DNA from: Trichostrongylus colubriformis
Taxonomy: Eukaryota; Nematoda; Chromadorea; Rhabditida; Trichostrongylidae
Reading direction: 5' to 3'
Length of the DNA: 64,000 nucleotides
Assembly (NCBI GenBank): GCA_963978905.1
Contig: OZ022256.1
Span: 13,065,501 to 13,129,500 of the forward strand
The first letter of the stretch is position 1; each line of letters begins with the position of its first letter. The notes under the pieces were generated by a model. That model was not told the DNA's origin and made no database searches. It saw only the letters and a list, made by a program, of their open reading frames with translations. The translations under genes were made by a program, and so were the position numbers. Of this stretch, positions 48,122 to 60,029 are shown piece after piece.

Positions 48122-49242
48122 TCAAAGGCACACTTCACGATGAACTATAAGCGTTTATGAAACTGAGGTACGAAAGTAGAGGTCTTGATTCACGCACCAG
48201 AGAAGAGAAACGAACAGTAAGCATAAGGAACGTCGAAAACGAGGTCCCCTGAATACAATCCTCGTACGAGTACTACTGCCTAGATCCAGACCCTGCTAGG
48301 TATTATTCAAACAATATCACCTGCTCCGTCCTGCTAACATTGTCTTCATCATTAGAATTTCTGTCATATTGGGTAGTCTAAAAAGTCTTTTCGTATTCTT
48401 AAATACCGCTTTTTCCCTCCAAGCTGCTTTCCAGCAATCTCTTCTGTACATACACATGTAGTACAAGTCCACACGCATCTATAGGTATTGTTGTTTTCCA
48501 TCTCCCGGATAACCCTTTTCGGCAAAATAAACATATCAACGGTCAACCTCATTTTCAATACAAAAATTTTCCTCTGAATGGCGTTAGACAGGGAAAGGAA
48601 AAGGTGATAATCCGAGGGAGCAAGATCAGGGCTATAAGGTGGATGGGGCAGCAACTTTTACACAAGCTCGAGAATTTTTTGGCGAGGCAATTTTTCGGCA
48701 AGTCTTCTCGCTATTGAAAAAGTGACTCACCAAAAAATTCTCGAGCTTGGATACAAAATGCTCCCCCATCTACCCTATAAACCTGATCTTGCTCCATCGA
48801 ATTATCACCTTTTCCTTTCCCTGTCTAACATTCAAAGAAAAATTTTTGTAATGAAAATGAGGTTGACCTTTGATATGTTTATTTTGCCGAAAAAGGTTAT
48901 CCGGGAGATGGAAGACAATATACCTATAGATGCGTGTGGACTTGTACTACATGTGCATGTACAGAAGAGATTGCTGAAAAGCAGTTTAGAGGGAAAAAGC
49001 GGTATTTAAAAATACGAAAAGACTTTTCAGACTACCCAATATGTTAACTCTTCATGATGGTTCGCAGCTTCCTTGGCCACGTGAACGCCACTTTGGAACT
49101 CGGTTCATCCAACGCGGGGCGTAATTCGGTTCTGTGGGTGCGGCTCGGTCGAAGTCGAGTGGGCCTATCGCTGCATGAGTGCAGGATCTATCTGCCCAAA
49201 GATGGTGGGTCACTATTTTGATGACCGCGTGTGTGCCTTTAA
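48122..49242. mobile_element. TIR element, TTAAAGGCACAC family, split by a mariner fold-back
   Basis: The left part 48122-48368 and right part 49042-49242 match the two halves of the intact copy at 24251-24742 (CCTCGTACGAGTACT on the left, CCTTTAA end on the right). The mariner fold-back 48369-49039 sits between them, so it inserted later. Confidence 0.72.
48369..49039. mobile_element. Mariner fold-back (family A, copy 2)
   Basis: The TIRs TTGGGTAGTCTAAAAAGTC and TTGGGTAGTCTGAAAAGTC are flanked by TA at 48367-48368 and 49040-49041. Two inverted copies of a transposase 3' half meet near 48700, with the CTCGAGAATTTTTTGGCGA junction shared with copies 1 and 3. The plus strand of the right arm reads LPHLPYKPDLAPSNYHLF and the left arm reads [17 protein letters not shown] on the minus strand. 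The right arm has Asn in place of the catalytic Asp. No N-terminal domain is present. Confidence 0.9.
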
Positions 49243-49249
49243 CATAGCC

Positions 49250-50560
49250 AGCTTTTTCCTGAGTTTTCAAAAGACTTTCGTGTAACCAGTATATCAACCG
49301 GTTACGAAGTGTGAGTTCTCTTTAACATATGCACAGGCGGTAAAGGCATTGCTTGATTCGCTAATCGCGATAATTAATGCCCATTCTCACCCTAAGGTGT
49401 TTTCCCTATCCGCTGATGGAAAACGAGGGAAGCTGTGCAAAGACAGTGTGTACAGAGAGACCGAAAAGTATGGACACACGTAAAAGTGTCATACTCATAC
49501 AAATATTTATTTATCAAACATTGAGTAAGTCCTTTATTTGTATGCGCCTGATAGACGCGCCAAAAAAAAAGAAGAAATTTTGATATAAAACAGTAAGGTT
49601 TTTCAAGAGGACTAACGTCCGCTCTGGCACGGATAAGTGCAGAAGTATAAAAGATAAAATAGCCTCAAGCTGTTCAGCTAGCCAATGACGGTAGAACTCA
49701 ACATCAGAAAAAAAACCATGAACATCAAAACCATGAACATTATTTGACAACTGGATCACCCTTTCGAAACACTGCAACCATAAGCTGGATCGAGCCTTGT
49801 ACCTGCACCAAACAGACCATGTAGAAATAGTATACCACGATTCGTAGACGTTATGTGCGAAGGGTATGTTCAAAATATGGTTGGGGAGATCTTTCAATGG
49901 GTAGGTCTATGCATCTATCGAGAACAATTCACTTTTAAGGACATAATTCAGTCACTGTAGATGGGTGGTGGTCGTCGAGAAGCGGCCATTTTTCGACATA
50001 TGGGTTTGCCCTGGTTTCAGACGGGTGCAGACCGCTTCTGTTTACCAATATTCTGGGCGGCCGTGAGCGTAAACTACCCAATGCAGTATGGTTGCCCATC
50101 TGTTGCCGCACCCTCTAATTGCGTGTTTTATGAAGAACATATAATGTTAACCGAGGACAGAGGCAACCAGTCACACTGTAACTCATTACTATCGTACAAA
50201 GTTCAGCAAGGAGTAAAGCTTTGCTCAATTTCCATCCTTGCTTTTTCCGCCATAGTTACTTCAACGCTTCTTCACACAACAACTTACTGTATTCACCCTC
50301 TCATTATTTTTTACACTATAATTTGGTAAGAATGATTTCAAACTCTTTTACGCCGACGCTTTGTTTATAACCTGCAATCCTTGAGCGACTCATTACTTTT
50401 CATAGGATGCCTTAACTACGAAAATAGCAATTGTTTGCCAAAAAAGCTCTCAGATCCATGTATAGTATTGAAGAGATGTTAATGCTGAAAACGGAAAAAA
50501 AGAAACGAAGAGGAAACGTCAAATTGCATCATCTTCCAGGAGACGGCACTTTACAAGTCA
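49250..50560. other. No supported gene
   Basis: A 127-codon minus-strand frame (49514-49897) and a 122-codon plus-strand frame (49961-50329) are open. Neither has a recognisable family or clear splice sites. Confidence 0.35.
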
Positions 50561-50646
50561 TCAATGCAGTGCTTTTCAACAGGCGTCGCAAGGGATGACA
50601 GCCACCTAAGCTTGCACAATAACAGCGTTAACAACAACACATACAT

Positions 50647-50797
50647 ACGGTCCATTTCCCAGCGCCTGGCAGGGCGAGGCCTACGGGCTTGGATGAACGT
50701 GTGTCGAACGCTCCCACACCGCCACACACTCTCACTCTCGCCACTCACCCAAGTCCGTAGGCCACGCCTTGCCAGGCGTTGGGAAATGGACTGTATT
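50647..50797. repeat. Inverted repeat, 46-bp arms
   Basis: GGTCCATTTCCCAGCGCCTGG at about 50649 is inverted as CCAGGCGTTGGGAAATGGAC ending near 50791. The arms pair over about 46 bp with few mismatches, and short outer arms (GTGCTTTTCAACAG, CTGAAAAGCG) suggest a larger element of about 50570-50830. Confidence 0.65.
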
Positions 50798-51093
50798 GTA
50801 GCTCTAGGTGTGTCTGAAAAGCGTTTTGATAGACGGTGTGGTATCATGCCGCCGAGTGGGTTCTCTTACAAGATCATTCATTTGCTACCCATTCTGAATC
50901 CTTACGCACTCTTCTATTATGGTAAAGATGAAGGCCTTTGGATAAGGACACATGCTTGCGAACCATATATACAATTGGACTGTGACATCTTTCTTTAAAT
51001 ACAATTTCCAGCTGGACACAGGTAACGTAGAGATAGGAACTTGGTACTGTAACATTTCGAATTTTCCATAATACTTTTGATCTCATGGGAAAG

Positions 51094-51360
51094 TTAATTT
51101 CGTCGTTCCCATACCGAATCGCTTTTTACGCAGCATTGGTGGACTGACCTGTCGGAACATTTGTGGAAATACTAGCATGCCACCTGTACCGACATGTACT
51201 GAAACAAAGGTGATTACGGAGAGTGATAAAGAGAGAGGAATAATCGCTCAGAGCAACCCACACTGTTGGGTGTCCTCCATAAAACTGGTGAAGAACGGTT
51301 AAGCATTGGACGAGTGCTGCGACATCGCATCGTGTATCGCCACGTTGCAAGTTCAAGGCA
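51094..51360. repeat. Direct repeat, copy 1
   Basis: This segment recurs about 783 bp downstream at 51877-52140 with scattered differences. Shared blocks include GGAACATTTGTGGAAATACT and CAACCCACACTGTTGGGTG. Confidence 0.75.
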
Positions 51361-51876
51361 GCATCGAGTGGTACGAATTCGTCTACTTGCTGAGCATCGA
51401 ATTCCCTCATATTGGTGTAAGATCTATATGCCAGTTATCGATGCTTATATTTTTTGGAAACATGCACCACTATTTGGATAACACAGTCTAGTGGCCAATA
51501 CTCATTATTGCTGTTGGTATCGCATGAGAAAATGATTCACATGCATTGCTATCACAAATCTAAATCGTGTCTTGATCATCCATGTAGTTCGCAGTATCAA
51601 AAGACATGCACCATTTTCTGGAACGCTAAACAATTCGGTCGATTGATCTGCAACGGATATCAGAACATAAACAAAACATGTTCATCCAATGGCACTGAGC
51701 ATCAGGCGTCTTCACTATAACGGTCGTACTGTAGTAGTAAGCGGTGTACCGGATTTCATCCTCCACTTCCCAGCGGCTCCTATCAGCTCCCGTGTGTGCA
51801 GTTATCCGTCTCGACAAATACCATTCAGGTAAATTCCACCGTCACCCGGAAAAGCGAAACGGACTAGCAAAGCCAA

Positions 51877-52140
51877 TTTCGTCGTCCCCATATTGAATTG
51901 CTCGTCACGCAGCATTGGTGACCTGACCTGGAACATTTGTGGAAATACTAGCATGCCACCATTGTAGCCCGACAGGTACAGAAACAAAGGTGATCACGGA
52001 GAGTGATAAACAGAGAGGAATAATCACTCAGAGCAACCCACACTGTTGGGTGCCCTTCTTAAAACTGGTGGAGAACGATGAAGCATTGCATCGAATGCTG
52101 TGACATGGCATCGTGTATCGCCATTTTGCAAGTTTCAGGG
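51877..52140. repeat. Direct repeat, copy 2
   Basis: This is the second copy of 51094-51360. The sequence between the copies is not repeated and shows no gene. The pair could be a segmental duplication or two copies of a dispersed element. Confidence 0.75.
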
Positions 52141-52499
52141 CAAAGTACATATATTAAATCAAGCCTTTCACGGAGTATTTTGCACACATCGTGACTGTCG
52201 TAATGAATACTCTAACAGGTCATTGTCAATAAATATAATATGTACTGCGCAGGTGTGCAGATAAAAAAATCGGATTATATATGGGGATAATATCTAGTTG
52301 ACGATAGTGTGAAGATAGGCAAATTGCGAACGAACTCAACTTTTCTGCGTGAATCGCTCTTCAATTGCAGGAGATGTATTTCTGCAACAGTTTTCAGACC
52401 GTTTGCAATACGCGAGTAAGCAATCTCCGTAAGCGCAGCACAGTATAAGTGCACACCAACACGAGTGAACTTTGTATGTAAAAACTGGTGGTGCCCTTG

Positions 52500-53150
52500 T
52501 ATATTAGGTGAGGGTTTTCGCAACTTCACCCTAGAAAGATCATGACCTGGCTCAGACTTCATCTTTCCTATAGAACGAGCGTCATTCTATTCGTAAAACT
52601 TTTGCCAACATAATGCATGTTTGATTTCGACAGAAACTTGCTGATTCAGATCGCACAAAGTCGGAAAAAATCAGCCCTGAATCATCGTGCTTTCTGAATG
52701 CTCTACTACTGAAGCACCTGTCCATGAGTTCGAAAAACTGAAGTCTTCGAAAAAGCGTATGGAAGGCCTCTGGTGTGCAAGACCTTCAATTTCTGTAAGA
52801 AGATTTATAAAAAGTGCAATCGCACCTGACTGTCCTGAGACGTCACCCGGCACCCATTATTTAAGATAAGTCAAATCAAAGCTACCTGAGGTGGCCAACC
52901 ACACCAGCATTGGAAAAGCAAATACTGTTAATTTCCGTGCAAATAAGAGCGCTCAACGCTTCCTACTGCTCTGATCAAAACGCTTTCGTAAGCTGAAAAT
53001 TCAAGCAACTCGTTCTCATTTGTACTTTCGAAACCAGGGACAAAACGTTCCATTTAAAGCCTTCACTCCTTCCCCTGCAGCGATCAGCTTTGTGGTTGCC
53101 TTCCCAAACTAGAACTAATGGAGTGAATTCATCCAGAAATTGACCATTTT
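52500..53150. repeat. Degenerate copy of the 9019-9902 element family
   Basis: Internal blocks match (for example ATCATCGTGCTTTCTGAA and AAGCAACTCGTTCTCATT-like sequence). The left end may be near TTAGGTGAGGG at about 52509. TIRs are eroded. Confidence 0.5.
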
Positions 53151-53406
53151 ACCAAAGAAAATAATCCATTTGTACAATTTACTTTTACCTCAATTTTGAA
53201 ATCGTCCTTATGATCCAGAAACTCTATGAAATTTATTTCGAGAAATTTATTTCTATGAAATTTATTGCTGCATTGCTCCTCCATCATCTGCTGGCTTCAC
53301 AGCATATCAGCTACAAAGTTTTGTGCATATAGATCACCCTTATCGACAGCTACTGCGAATCTCGGTGACAACTTCGTTTGAAAATTTTCTATTACTCTTG
53401 TTTCAG

Positions 53407-53526
53407 GTGATAATGCTTATTGAGTTAGCCGTGGTGTTTTTAACGTTCGCAGTGACGCATCCAAAAAAGTTGGGACACTCGTTTGATGGCTTTCGAGGAC
53501 GAAGTGAGACGTTCGCATGCTATCGA
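53407..53526 (+). CDS. Candidate internal exon with a membrane segment
   Basis: The acceptor TTGTTTCAG and donor GTGAGT bracket exactly 120 bases, open only in frame 0. The peptide begins with a hydrophobic stretch (IMLIELAVVFLTFAV) followed by THPKKLGHSFDGFRGRSE. It looks like a transmembrane helix and its cytoplasmic edge. Flanking exons were not identified and no family is recognised. Confidence 0.4.
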
Positions 53527-53529
53527 GTG

Positions 53530-54165
53530 AGTTACGCTGTTTACGCTTAAAGATGACGTACATACTTTGCGACCATTAGAGGACCTTGCCACGCTTCTGT
53601 ACAAGCTATAGCGCTATAGACCTGGAATAAAGTTTGGACCAACTGAAGATACAGCGCCATATTGCGGCACTTGAAATAACCCTAGGAAGTGGGAACTGGA
53701 GCGAATGAAACACTTTCCACGTGTTATTAGGATTTTTTACATAACAAGTGGAGCTTCTTCCCTTTCCGAAGTGAGCATCGTGACACAGTGAAGTGCAAAA
53801 TCTCTCTGTGGTCTATAACAAACAACATAACATAACAACGGATAACAAACGATTTATGTAAGCAATTAGGTCAGCGAGATATCAATTATAGACCAACAAG
53901 TTGATTCATGTGTCATAAGAAGAGCAACGAGATCAACACATCAATGCAAGGCAAGGAGAGATCACCTGCCTCAGGCGTAATGATGAGAAGGCATCACGCC
54001 TGTTATACAACAGAGGAACATGTCTGTGTCGGGGGCGAACCGCCGTTAGGTAGATACGAAGAAGGGGTCGACCGTCCTCCGTCGTAGCTGCCAGACGTCT
54101 CTTCGATGGTCTGCGCTCGGCCCTAAAAAGGGTTGAATCATGGGAAAGAGAGAGAGCTGGGCGCG
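53530..54165. other. No gene seen
   Basis: Low-information sequence with short direct repeats (CATAACA/GATAACA near 53820) is followed by a GC-rich stretch near 54010-54130. Nothing is recognised. Confidence 0.35.
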
Positions 54166-54167
54166 CT

Positions 54168-54234
54168 TACACCTCTCCCTTTACATCAAGTGCGTCCCGG
54201 ACTCGATGTAAAGGGGGGGGGAGGAGGTGTAAGG
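54168..54234. repeat. Imperfect inverted repeat with G-run
   Basis: CTTACACCTCTCCCTTTACATC faces GATGTAAAGGGGG and GAGGTGTAAG at 54172-54232. It lies just beyond the 3' end of the helicase remnant. Confidence 0.5.
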
Positions 54235-56280
54235 TCAAAAATCGGAGCTTACCATCGGAAAGTGATTAATCACGAATATGCCGTTCCAAATCATTTGTTG
54301 GAACAATACTTTGACCGACCTGGCCCAGTCGACGACGCGCTTCCAGAACGGCACGGCTTCCAGCGAGGCGACGTGCCCGAGGGTGAGTTGACCGTGACCA
54401 CATCGAGATATGGTGACCTTCAACCTCTTGTAGGCCGAAGAAATCAGGTGAGGTGGGAGAGAACTCGGTACGGTTAGTTAGAAATATGACTTCTTTTTCT
54501 CTTCCTCGCACTGAGTACACGGTCGTGAATTCCACTTCCAGCTGCTCCAGTTCTCCCTTTAGGTGTAGCCATGCTCTCTGTAGAATAAGGTGACGCAGAG
54601 CTGAGCAAGGCTGAAATTTCTGGAAAGAAGGAGCTTTATCGATCGTATACAAGCGCGCCCCTCATTGACATTGAAGTGGGCCGACTAGTAGCTTTCACCG
54701 AGGTGCCATCTACGTTAATAAACATAAACGGCACGGCGAGATTGGGTAAGTGCATAGACGACAGAAGCAGTCACCGATGAAGAGCTGGCGCGGGTCAGGG
54801 AACCGGGTACGCCCGCCGATGCGGGTTCCGGGATGTGCGATGCCTTATCACTGATCACAAGCTGAACATACTCTTGTACTGAAGAGTATACCGCCATCGG
54901 GATCCATTATGTTGAGCAGCGATGCTGTAGGTAAACACATGATCGCCGGACAATGCATCCTAATCATATGTCGTACCATCCTCTTCACGGATCGCGACAC
55001 AGCTTTCTCCGCTATCTCGTACTCACGCTGCTCCTACTCGGACATTTGGAAGAACCGTTCAGGGTCCAGAACATATAAACCTCAAGAAGTTCTTGCTGCG
55101 TCTAAAAGCCGGGCAGAACTCCTTCTCGTCCTCGGTCAGCTGAGTCTCCATGGTTCTCTCTTTAAGAATTCAGAATATCATTTGAATCGACCCGTGAGAT
55201 GCACATTTTCGTTCTCTGCCCTGTCGGAGAGATACCGCACTACCCGCTGTGACCAGAAGACATCCAGCGAGAGTAGGATTTCCGAAAGTTGGGCACCAGC
55301 TGCATTGGTTGTCGCCGTCACGATCACAGCCGATGACGGTCGAGTCGCAATAATAGCACCCAATGCGGTCTCACCTGTACCGTTAAACAGCGTGAATGGC
55401 GACTACTGGATGGTTGCCAATGGCAAGACGAACCTCGATCTGATCGTTCGGCGGTTGATTTGGACCGTCTTACCTCGTATCTGAAACAAAGAAGCCACGA
55501 CCACAAAGATCACGGCGCGATCCTCCTGTGATGGGCAGAGCTGGGTGAGGCCGTATACCGTATCTACGATCTTGCAGGCTAGAGAGGAGCATCTAAATCG
55601 GCACAGATGTGCGTGCGTGATATAGCTTCGTAGATGGGGTTGGCCTGGTTTGTTTGCTTATTTAGGCGAACTTCGATCTACGCGAACGTCACTACAGGAG
55701 TGTTGCTTCCATGCTTGCATAACTTCTAGGACCGTGTGAGACCAGGAGAACGCTTCAATGGTGATCCGTAGCGCTCGCTGCTCGGTCGAAACCTCGACGT
55801 TGACCACCTTTGCGAGAGCTAGGGTGTTTGATGCTTGGACGCGGAGTGCCACCGGCGGTCCATACGGCTTTCATGGGCATCCCTTTGAGGTTGAAAGTGA
55901 GCTGCGCTGAAAAGTGGTGGTTGCGGGGCATGGAAGCGATGATGCGATGCCAACGCCTATCGCCATCGACGGAATCGAGTGTGACCAGAGAGGAACACGC
56001 TATATCGTACACCTTAGACATATGTATCTTCGCGTTTTCGTGCTGCCTGTTGTAGTTTTCGAATCGATCGGCTCTTTCGAATCAGTGACTGTCAACAACG
56101 CACGTTCCACCAAGTTCTGCTTCCATACTCGAAGAGACACAATCCCTTCGTCCGGATGCATAAGCAGGAACGGCCACATAGTTGCTTGCGTGCGGCTATG
56201 GATGCCGTTGGCTTTGAAAGCGCATAGTGCAAGGAACCGTGAGCGCGTTCCAGCCTTGACCATCTCGTTCTCCTTTACGC
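54235..56280 (-). pseudogene. Decayed SF1 (UPF1-like, AAA_12) helicase gene
   Basis: On the minus strand the pieces follow the order of a superfamily 1 helicase across at least six frame changes and several stops. An N-terminal region (56263-55658) comes first. Then GTGETALGAIIAT near 55390 is a Walker A motif with Glu in place of the ATP-binding Lys. TATTNAAGAQLSE (motif Ia region) follows. SVKRMV and MCLPTASLLN lie near 54960-54920, and ISDKASHIPEPA near 54855 is Walker B with the catalytic Glu changed to Lys. SVRGREKEVIFLTNRTEF near 54510 corresponds to motif V, and SRCGHGQLTLGHVASL near 54400 to motif VI. Such helicases are multi-copy in strongylid genomes as I recall them. This copy cannot hydrolyse ATP and is broken. 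The higher GC content than the surroundings fits old coding sequence. Confidence 0.82.
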
Positions 56281-56289
56281 GGTTTTAGG

Positions 56290-57260
56290 CGAACTCACAA
56301 TTAGAGTGCGTCAGTGCGACATCGTCGCGGGCACCTTCGGACACTGCGCTCTGCTACGCTGCCGCACCCCTACGCGGAGAAGCTCATGAAATGGATCCTA
56401 GAACTCTTCGACCGCTGGGTGACTGGGCGCTTTCATGCTACAGGATGATAATAGGATGATAGCGCCCAGATCTGCTCATGCAGTCAGGAAGCCCGGTACG
56501 CGGCGCCGGTGTGCAAATTATGAAGGCGGGGTCTTAGTGGTAGGTATCACGCAAATGGTCCGGGAACGAGTTCTCAAGGGTCGACAGGAGCCATCATGAG
56601 TTCGAGTAGCGTACCTGCAGCGGCATATTTGCGGTTATTAAAGTGGTGCAAGAGGAGGAAAAACGCCAGGTCTCATCTGCTTCTGTCCGCTCTTATGTCC
56701 CTGAGCATGGAAGCTATTGAATATTGCTAAATTCAGGAATTATCATAACTTTTGCACTGCACAAATGCCGCTGCAGGTACACATCTTCAACAGTCGTGGT
56801 AACATAGCTGTGAAGTAGGGAAGATTCTGTAAGAAGTGGAAGACGGAGACTTGGAAGAATATGAGAGCAGTGAACTGCCCAGGGAACTTTTCGGAAAAGC
56901 CATTGAAATAACGCACACCTTGCCGTGTACACACTTATCGAAGGAAACGGATAGTGTGGACATGCAAAAAAATGAGTGCTTGTCCTTCCACTCGATTCTA
57001 TCTAGAATCAAAATTTACAGCTACATCGAAATTTGCCCGTGTCAAATGCAATGTTTCAGTTCCATGATAACACGAAACACTGCTTAACCGCCGGTGGCAG
57101 AACTCCTGAACATGGATTCAGATTTCGCTATTTGTATTTATTTCCTTATCACAAGCACACGGGACTCATTTTTGCACGACATCGCTGGAGACTGAGGGTG
57201 GAATCTCACACAGTCTCTGCGTCGTTCCTTTACAACGAGACTTGGACAGATGTTGATCTT
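56290..57260. other. No supported gene
   Basis: Open frames are short and overlap on both strands. 56390-56460 resembles 47960-48040 (CATGAAATGG, GGGTGAC, GCTTTCATGCT), so a dispersed repeat is likely. Confidence 0.35.
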
Positions 57261-57269
57261 GGATCATAA

Positions 57270-57436
57270 TTCTTAATACTTCGGTACGGTGACATGCGTA
57301 AAAACGAGAGTCCATCTCGCATCTCGAATGTGTATGTTCGAGATACCACAAAGCTTGTCGATGGTACAGAAATAAAAGAGCTGCCCGATGTTTCGCAAAT
57401 TTATCACAGAACACCTTTCATGTTCTCCTTGAACTA
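57270..57436 (+). pseudogene. Coding-like segment, perhaps dipeptidyl-peptidase-like
   Basis: Open from 57270 to a TAG at 57434, reading SNVYVRDTTKLVDGTEIKEL and then HRTPFMFSLN. The YVRD/VDGTEIKELP pattern recalls a strand of the S9 dipeptidyl peptidase propeller, but this rests on memory of the fold and is weak. No good donor follows. It may be a broken exon. Confidence 0.25.
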
Positions 57437-57530
57437 GTTCACATGCAAGCTGATGGATCGAAGAATGCTTTGGTATGGAGCTTATCCTCATTAAGGGATC
57501 AGCTTGCTTGAAATAAGTTTCGTGTTTCAG

Positions 57531-57663
57531 GAAGTATTACCCGCTAATTGTGCAAAGCGCTAATTGGATTGCGAACGAAGGGATCTACAAAATAGATACT
57601 GGAACTGAAGAGCTAACTCCAATTCACTATGATCCCGAAGCAACAGATTTTTCTACTGAATGA
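57531..57663 (+). CDS. Candidate terminal exon, unidentified
   Basis: The acceptor GTGTTTCAG at 57530 is followed by 43 open codons to a TGA at 57661. The peptide contains YYPLIVQSANWIANEGIYKI and then DTGTEELTPIHYDPEATDF. It lies about 95 bp after the 57270-57436 segment and could belong to the same former gene. Confidence 0.3.
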
Positions 57664-57669
57664 AAATGA

Positions 57670-58730
57670 CTGTTATACTGTGGCTGATTACACTATCATG
57701 ACAGCGAAATCAGTAAGGAATTTCCGAAAGGATCACTTTTAATCCTTGAAGAACTGAAATCTCTCACTCACACATTCTAGACTTCTATAGTGATGGCTGT
57801 CTACAAAAGGATGATGGCTGTCACGGAGAAAGCAAATTCATTATTAGTCGTCAACAAAGCCTTAATTAGAGTTCAGAGTTGAAAATCGCACATGCGTTTC
57901 ATGCGGTTAGGCCATTAAACAACTGCATGAAATGGATATGATACAAATTGATCAGGCAGTGATTTACCTAATCGATACGTGTTCCATCCTTTCCGTCCGA
58001 TTGCCTTATCACCGTGTCGCCTAATCGCCTGATCGCCCGATCGCCTGAATCGCGAACTCATACCTACGTCTTGCCCGGTGCTCATCTGGGGACTAGCCCG
58101 TTCTCTTCCGTACAGCAGGAAAATTCAGTCGGATCGCCAACCTGCCCGGGCTCTCAGATAGTGATAGTTGATCGTAGTGATACTAGTTTGGCAAGCGCAC
58201 AGTTCTACGCGCATCACGCTATGGAGCTTTGTGATATGGGCATCACCACAGATTTTACTGCATCAATCGGGATCGTTGCTCTGGGTTCTCAAGACTTACT
58301 CCCAGGTCCGGGCAGGCATTCAAGGCATTCGGAGAAGTGTGTTTCTGGTAAACACGCATAGTGGACATCTCAGTATTGATTAGTCGGTATCGATCGATGT
58401 TGCGTAATTGTGCAATGTTTAGAAGCAGAACTGTACGATAGTTAAGCTGGTTTTTTTTTATTCGTGGGTCGACTTTAAAACGGAAGTGAGGTACTTACAT
58501 ATGCTCCTTCTTCATTGACATAGAGCGTGCCTTCATGAACATGGACTGTCAGATGATTTCTCTAGTACCAATGAATTTGCTGTGATATATATCGTATATT
58601 ATGTGAATCATAGGAATTTCATTATCTGTCCAATATTTATACCGAATCAAGGAGGTTTCACGCTTAATTTGATATCTTCTCTCTTTGCCTGTATTCCCGC
58701 TACAATTCTTTCCATTTGATGCATTTGAAG
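57670..58730. other. No supported gene
   Basis: The plus frame at 58014-58361 is open but unrecognised. Its start overlaps CG-rich short repeats (TCGCCTGATCGCC). Confidence 0.3.
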
Positions 58731-58732
58731 AG

Positions 58733-59101
58733 TTAGTACACTGTATTGTCTTTCGGTTCGGCGTATATTCTATAGAAGAAGCATCCAGAACTTAGGTGAA
58801 AGCAATCACACCCTGGGCCTCCGCAAGATTCGATGCAGTGGGTTATACCAGGAAATGCATTGCCGATGGCTAGTTCAGGTAACATGGCTGTTGTGTAGAC
58901 GTCTGCACACTTATATCCAGTGGAGGATCCCGTGTGGGGACATCTGCAGCCATCGACAACTCTTTCACAAACATTTCTAGCACGCCTCAGTAATGCTCTG
59001 TCGCAAAGCAATCGTAGGCCTTGCCAATGATATTTTACATGCACTGGAGTTGAATTGTCTTTTTGGAATGTTAGACATGCGTCTTTTTTGAATGAAAATC
59101 T
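58733..59101 (-). pseudogene. Retroelement envelope fragment, phlebovirus-G2-like (BEL/Pao type)
   Basis: The minus strand is open over about 120 codons and rich in cysteine: CRCPHTGSS, then ESCGGPGCDCF and SSGCFFYRIYA. This pattern matches the glycoprotein carried by some nematode BEL/Pao retroelements and related to phlebovirus G2. It is a fragment: no signal peptide, no C-terminal membrane anchor, and no gag, protease or reverse transcriptase was found nearby. No LTRs are seen. It is an old genomic copy, and the family call rests on motif recall. Confidence 0.55.
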
Positions 59102-59292
59102 TAATCATAGATGCAACTTCAACGTTGCTAGCGTTCCAGTCGCAAAAAAGTTACAAGTGAAAACCCAAGTAAAAAACCAATTGGCCGAAGACTTTTGAGC
59201 GCTACTGTATATCACTCTATGAAAAAGCACACAACCTTCTCAATGACGAAGTGGGGGCCTCACTACAAATAGTTAAAATAGCGGACTATGTA

Positions 59293-59956
59293 TTGGGTTG
59301 TAGGAAAAGTTCTTTCGTTTCTTAAAAACGTGTTTTTTCCCTCCAAACTGCTTTCCAGCAATTTCTTCTGTACATATACATGTAGTACAGGTTCACACGC
59401 ATCTATATGTATTATTGTCTTTCATCTCTCGGATAACCTTTTTCAACAAAATAAACATATCAAAGGTCAGTGACATCTTCATTATCGAAAGTTTTTCTTT
59501 GAATGGCGTTAGATAGGGAAAGGAAAAGTTCATAGTGCGATGAAGCAAGATCAGTGCCATATGGTGGATAGGGCGGCACTTCCCATTCAGGCTCGAGAAT
59601 TTTTTGGCGACTCTTTTCATATTGGAAAAGTGACTCGTCAAAAAATTCTCGAGCTTGAATGAGAAGTGCTGCCCCAATCACCTTATAGCCCTAATCTTGC
59701 TCCATCGGACTATCATCGTTTCCTTTCCCTATCTAAGCCATTCAAAGAAAAATTTTTGTTAGTGAAGATGACATTGACCCTTGACATAATTATTTTGCCG
59801 AAAAAGGTTATCCGCGAGATATTAACGATAATACCTATAGATGCGTGTGAACTTGTACTACATGTACATGTAACATGTACAGAAGAAATTGCTGGAAAGC
59901 AGTTTGGAGGGAAAAACACGTTTTTAAGAAACGAAAGAACTTTCCCTACAACTTAA
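59293..59956. mobile_element. Mariner fold-back (family A, copy 3)
   Basis: The left TIR TTGGGTTGTAGGAAAAGTTC and right TIR (inverse TTAAGTTGTAGGGAAAGTTC) are flanked by TA at 59291-59292 and 59957-59958. Two inverted 3' halves meet near 59620 with the same CTCGAGAATTTTTTGGCGA junction as copies 1 and 2. The right arm reads SPNLAPSDYHRF on the plus strand. The TIRs differ from those of copies 1 and 2, so this copy is an older or separate branch. Confidence 0.88.
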
Positions 59957-60029
59957 TAGCTGTTCTAAAGAGAATTCCGCAGATAATGCTCTTCGAAATA
60001 CTGTTCCCTTCATTGATCTCGTAACTCCC

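Noticed and set aside
54909..55484. 191-codon plus-strand frame
   Set aside because: It is antisense to the helicase remnant, whose motifs are all on the minus strand. The plus reading has no recognisable features.
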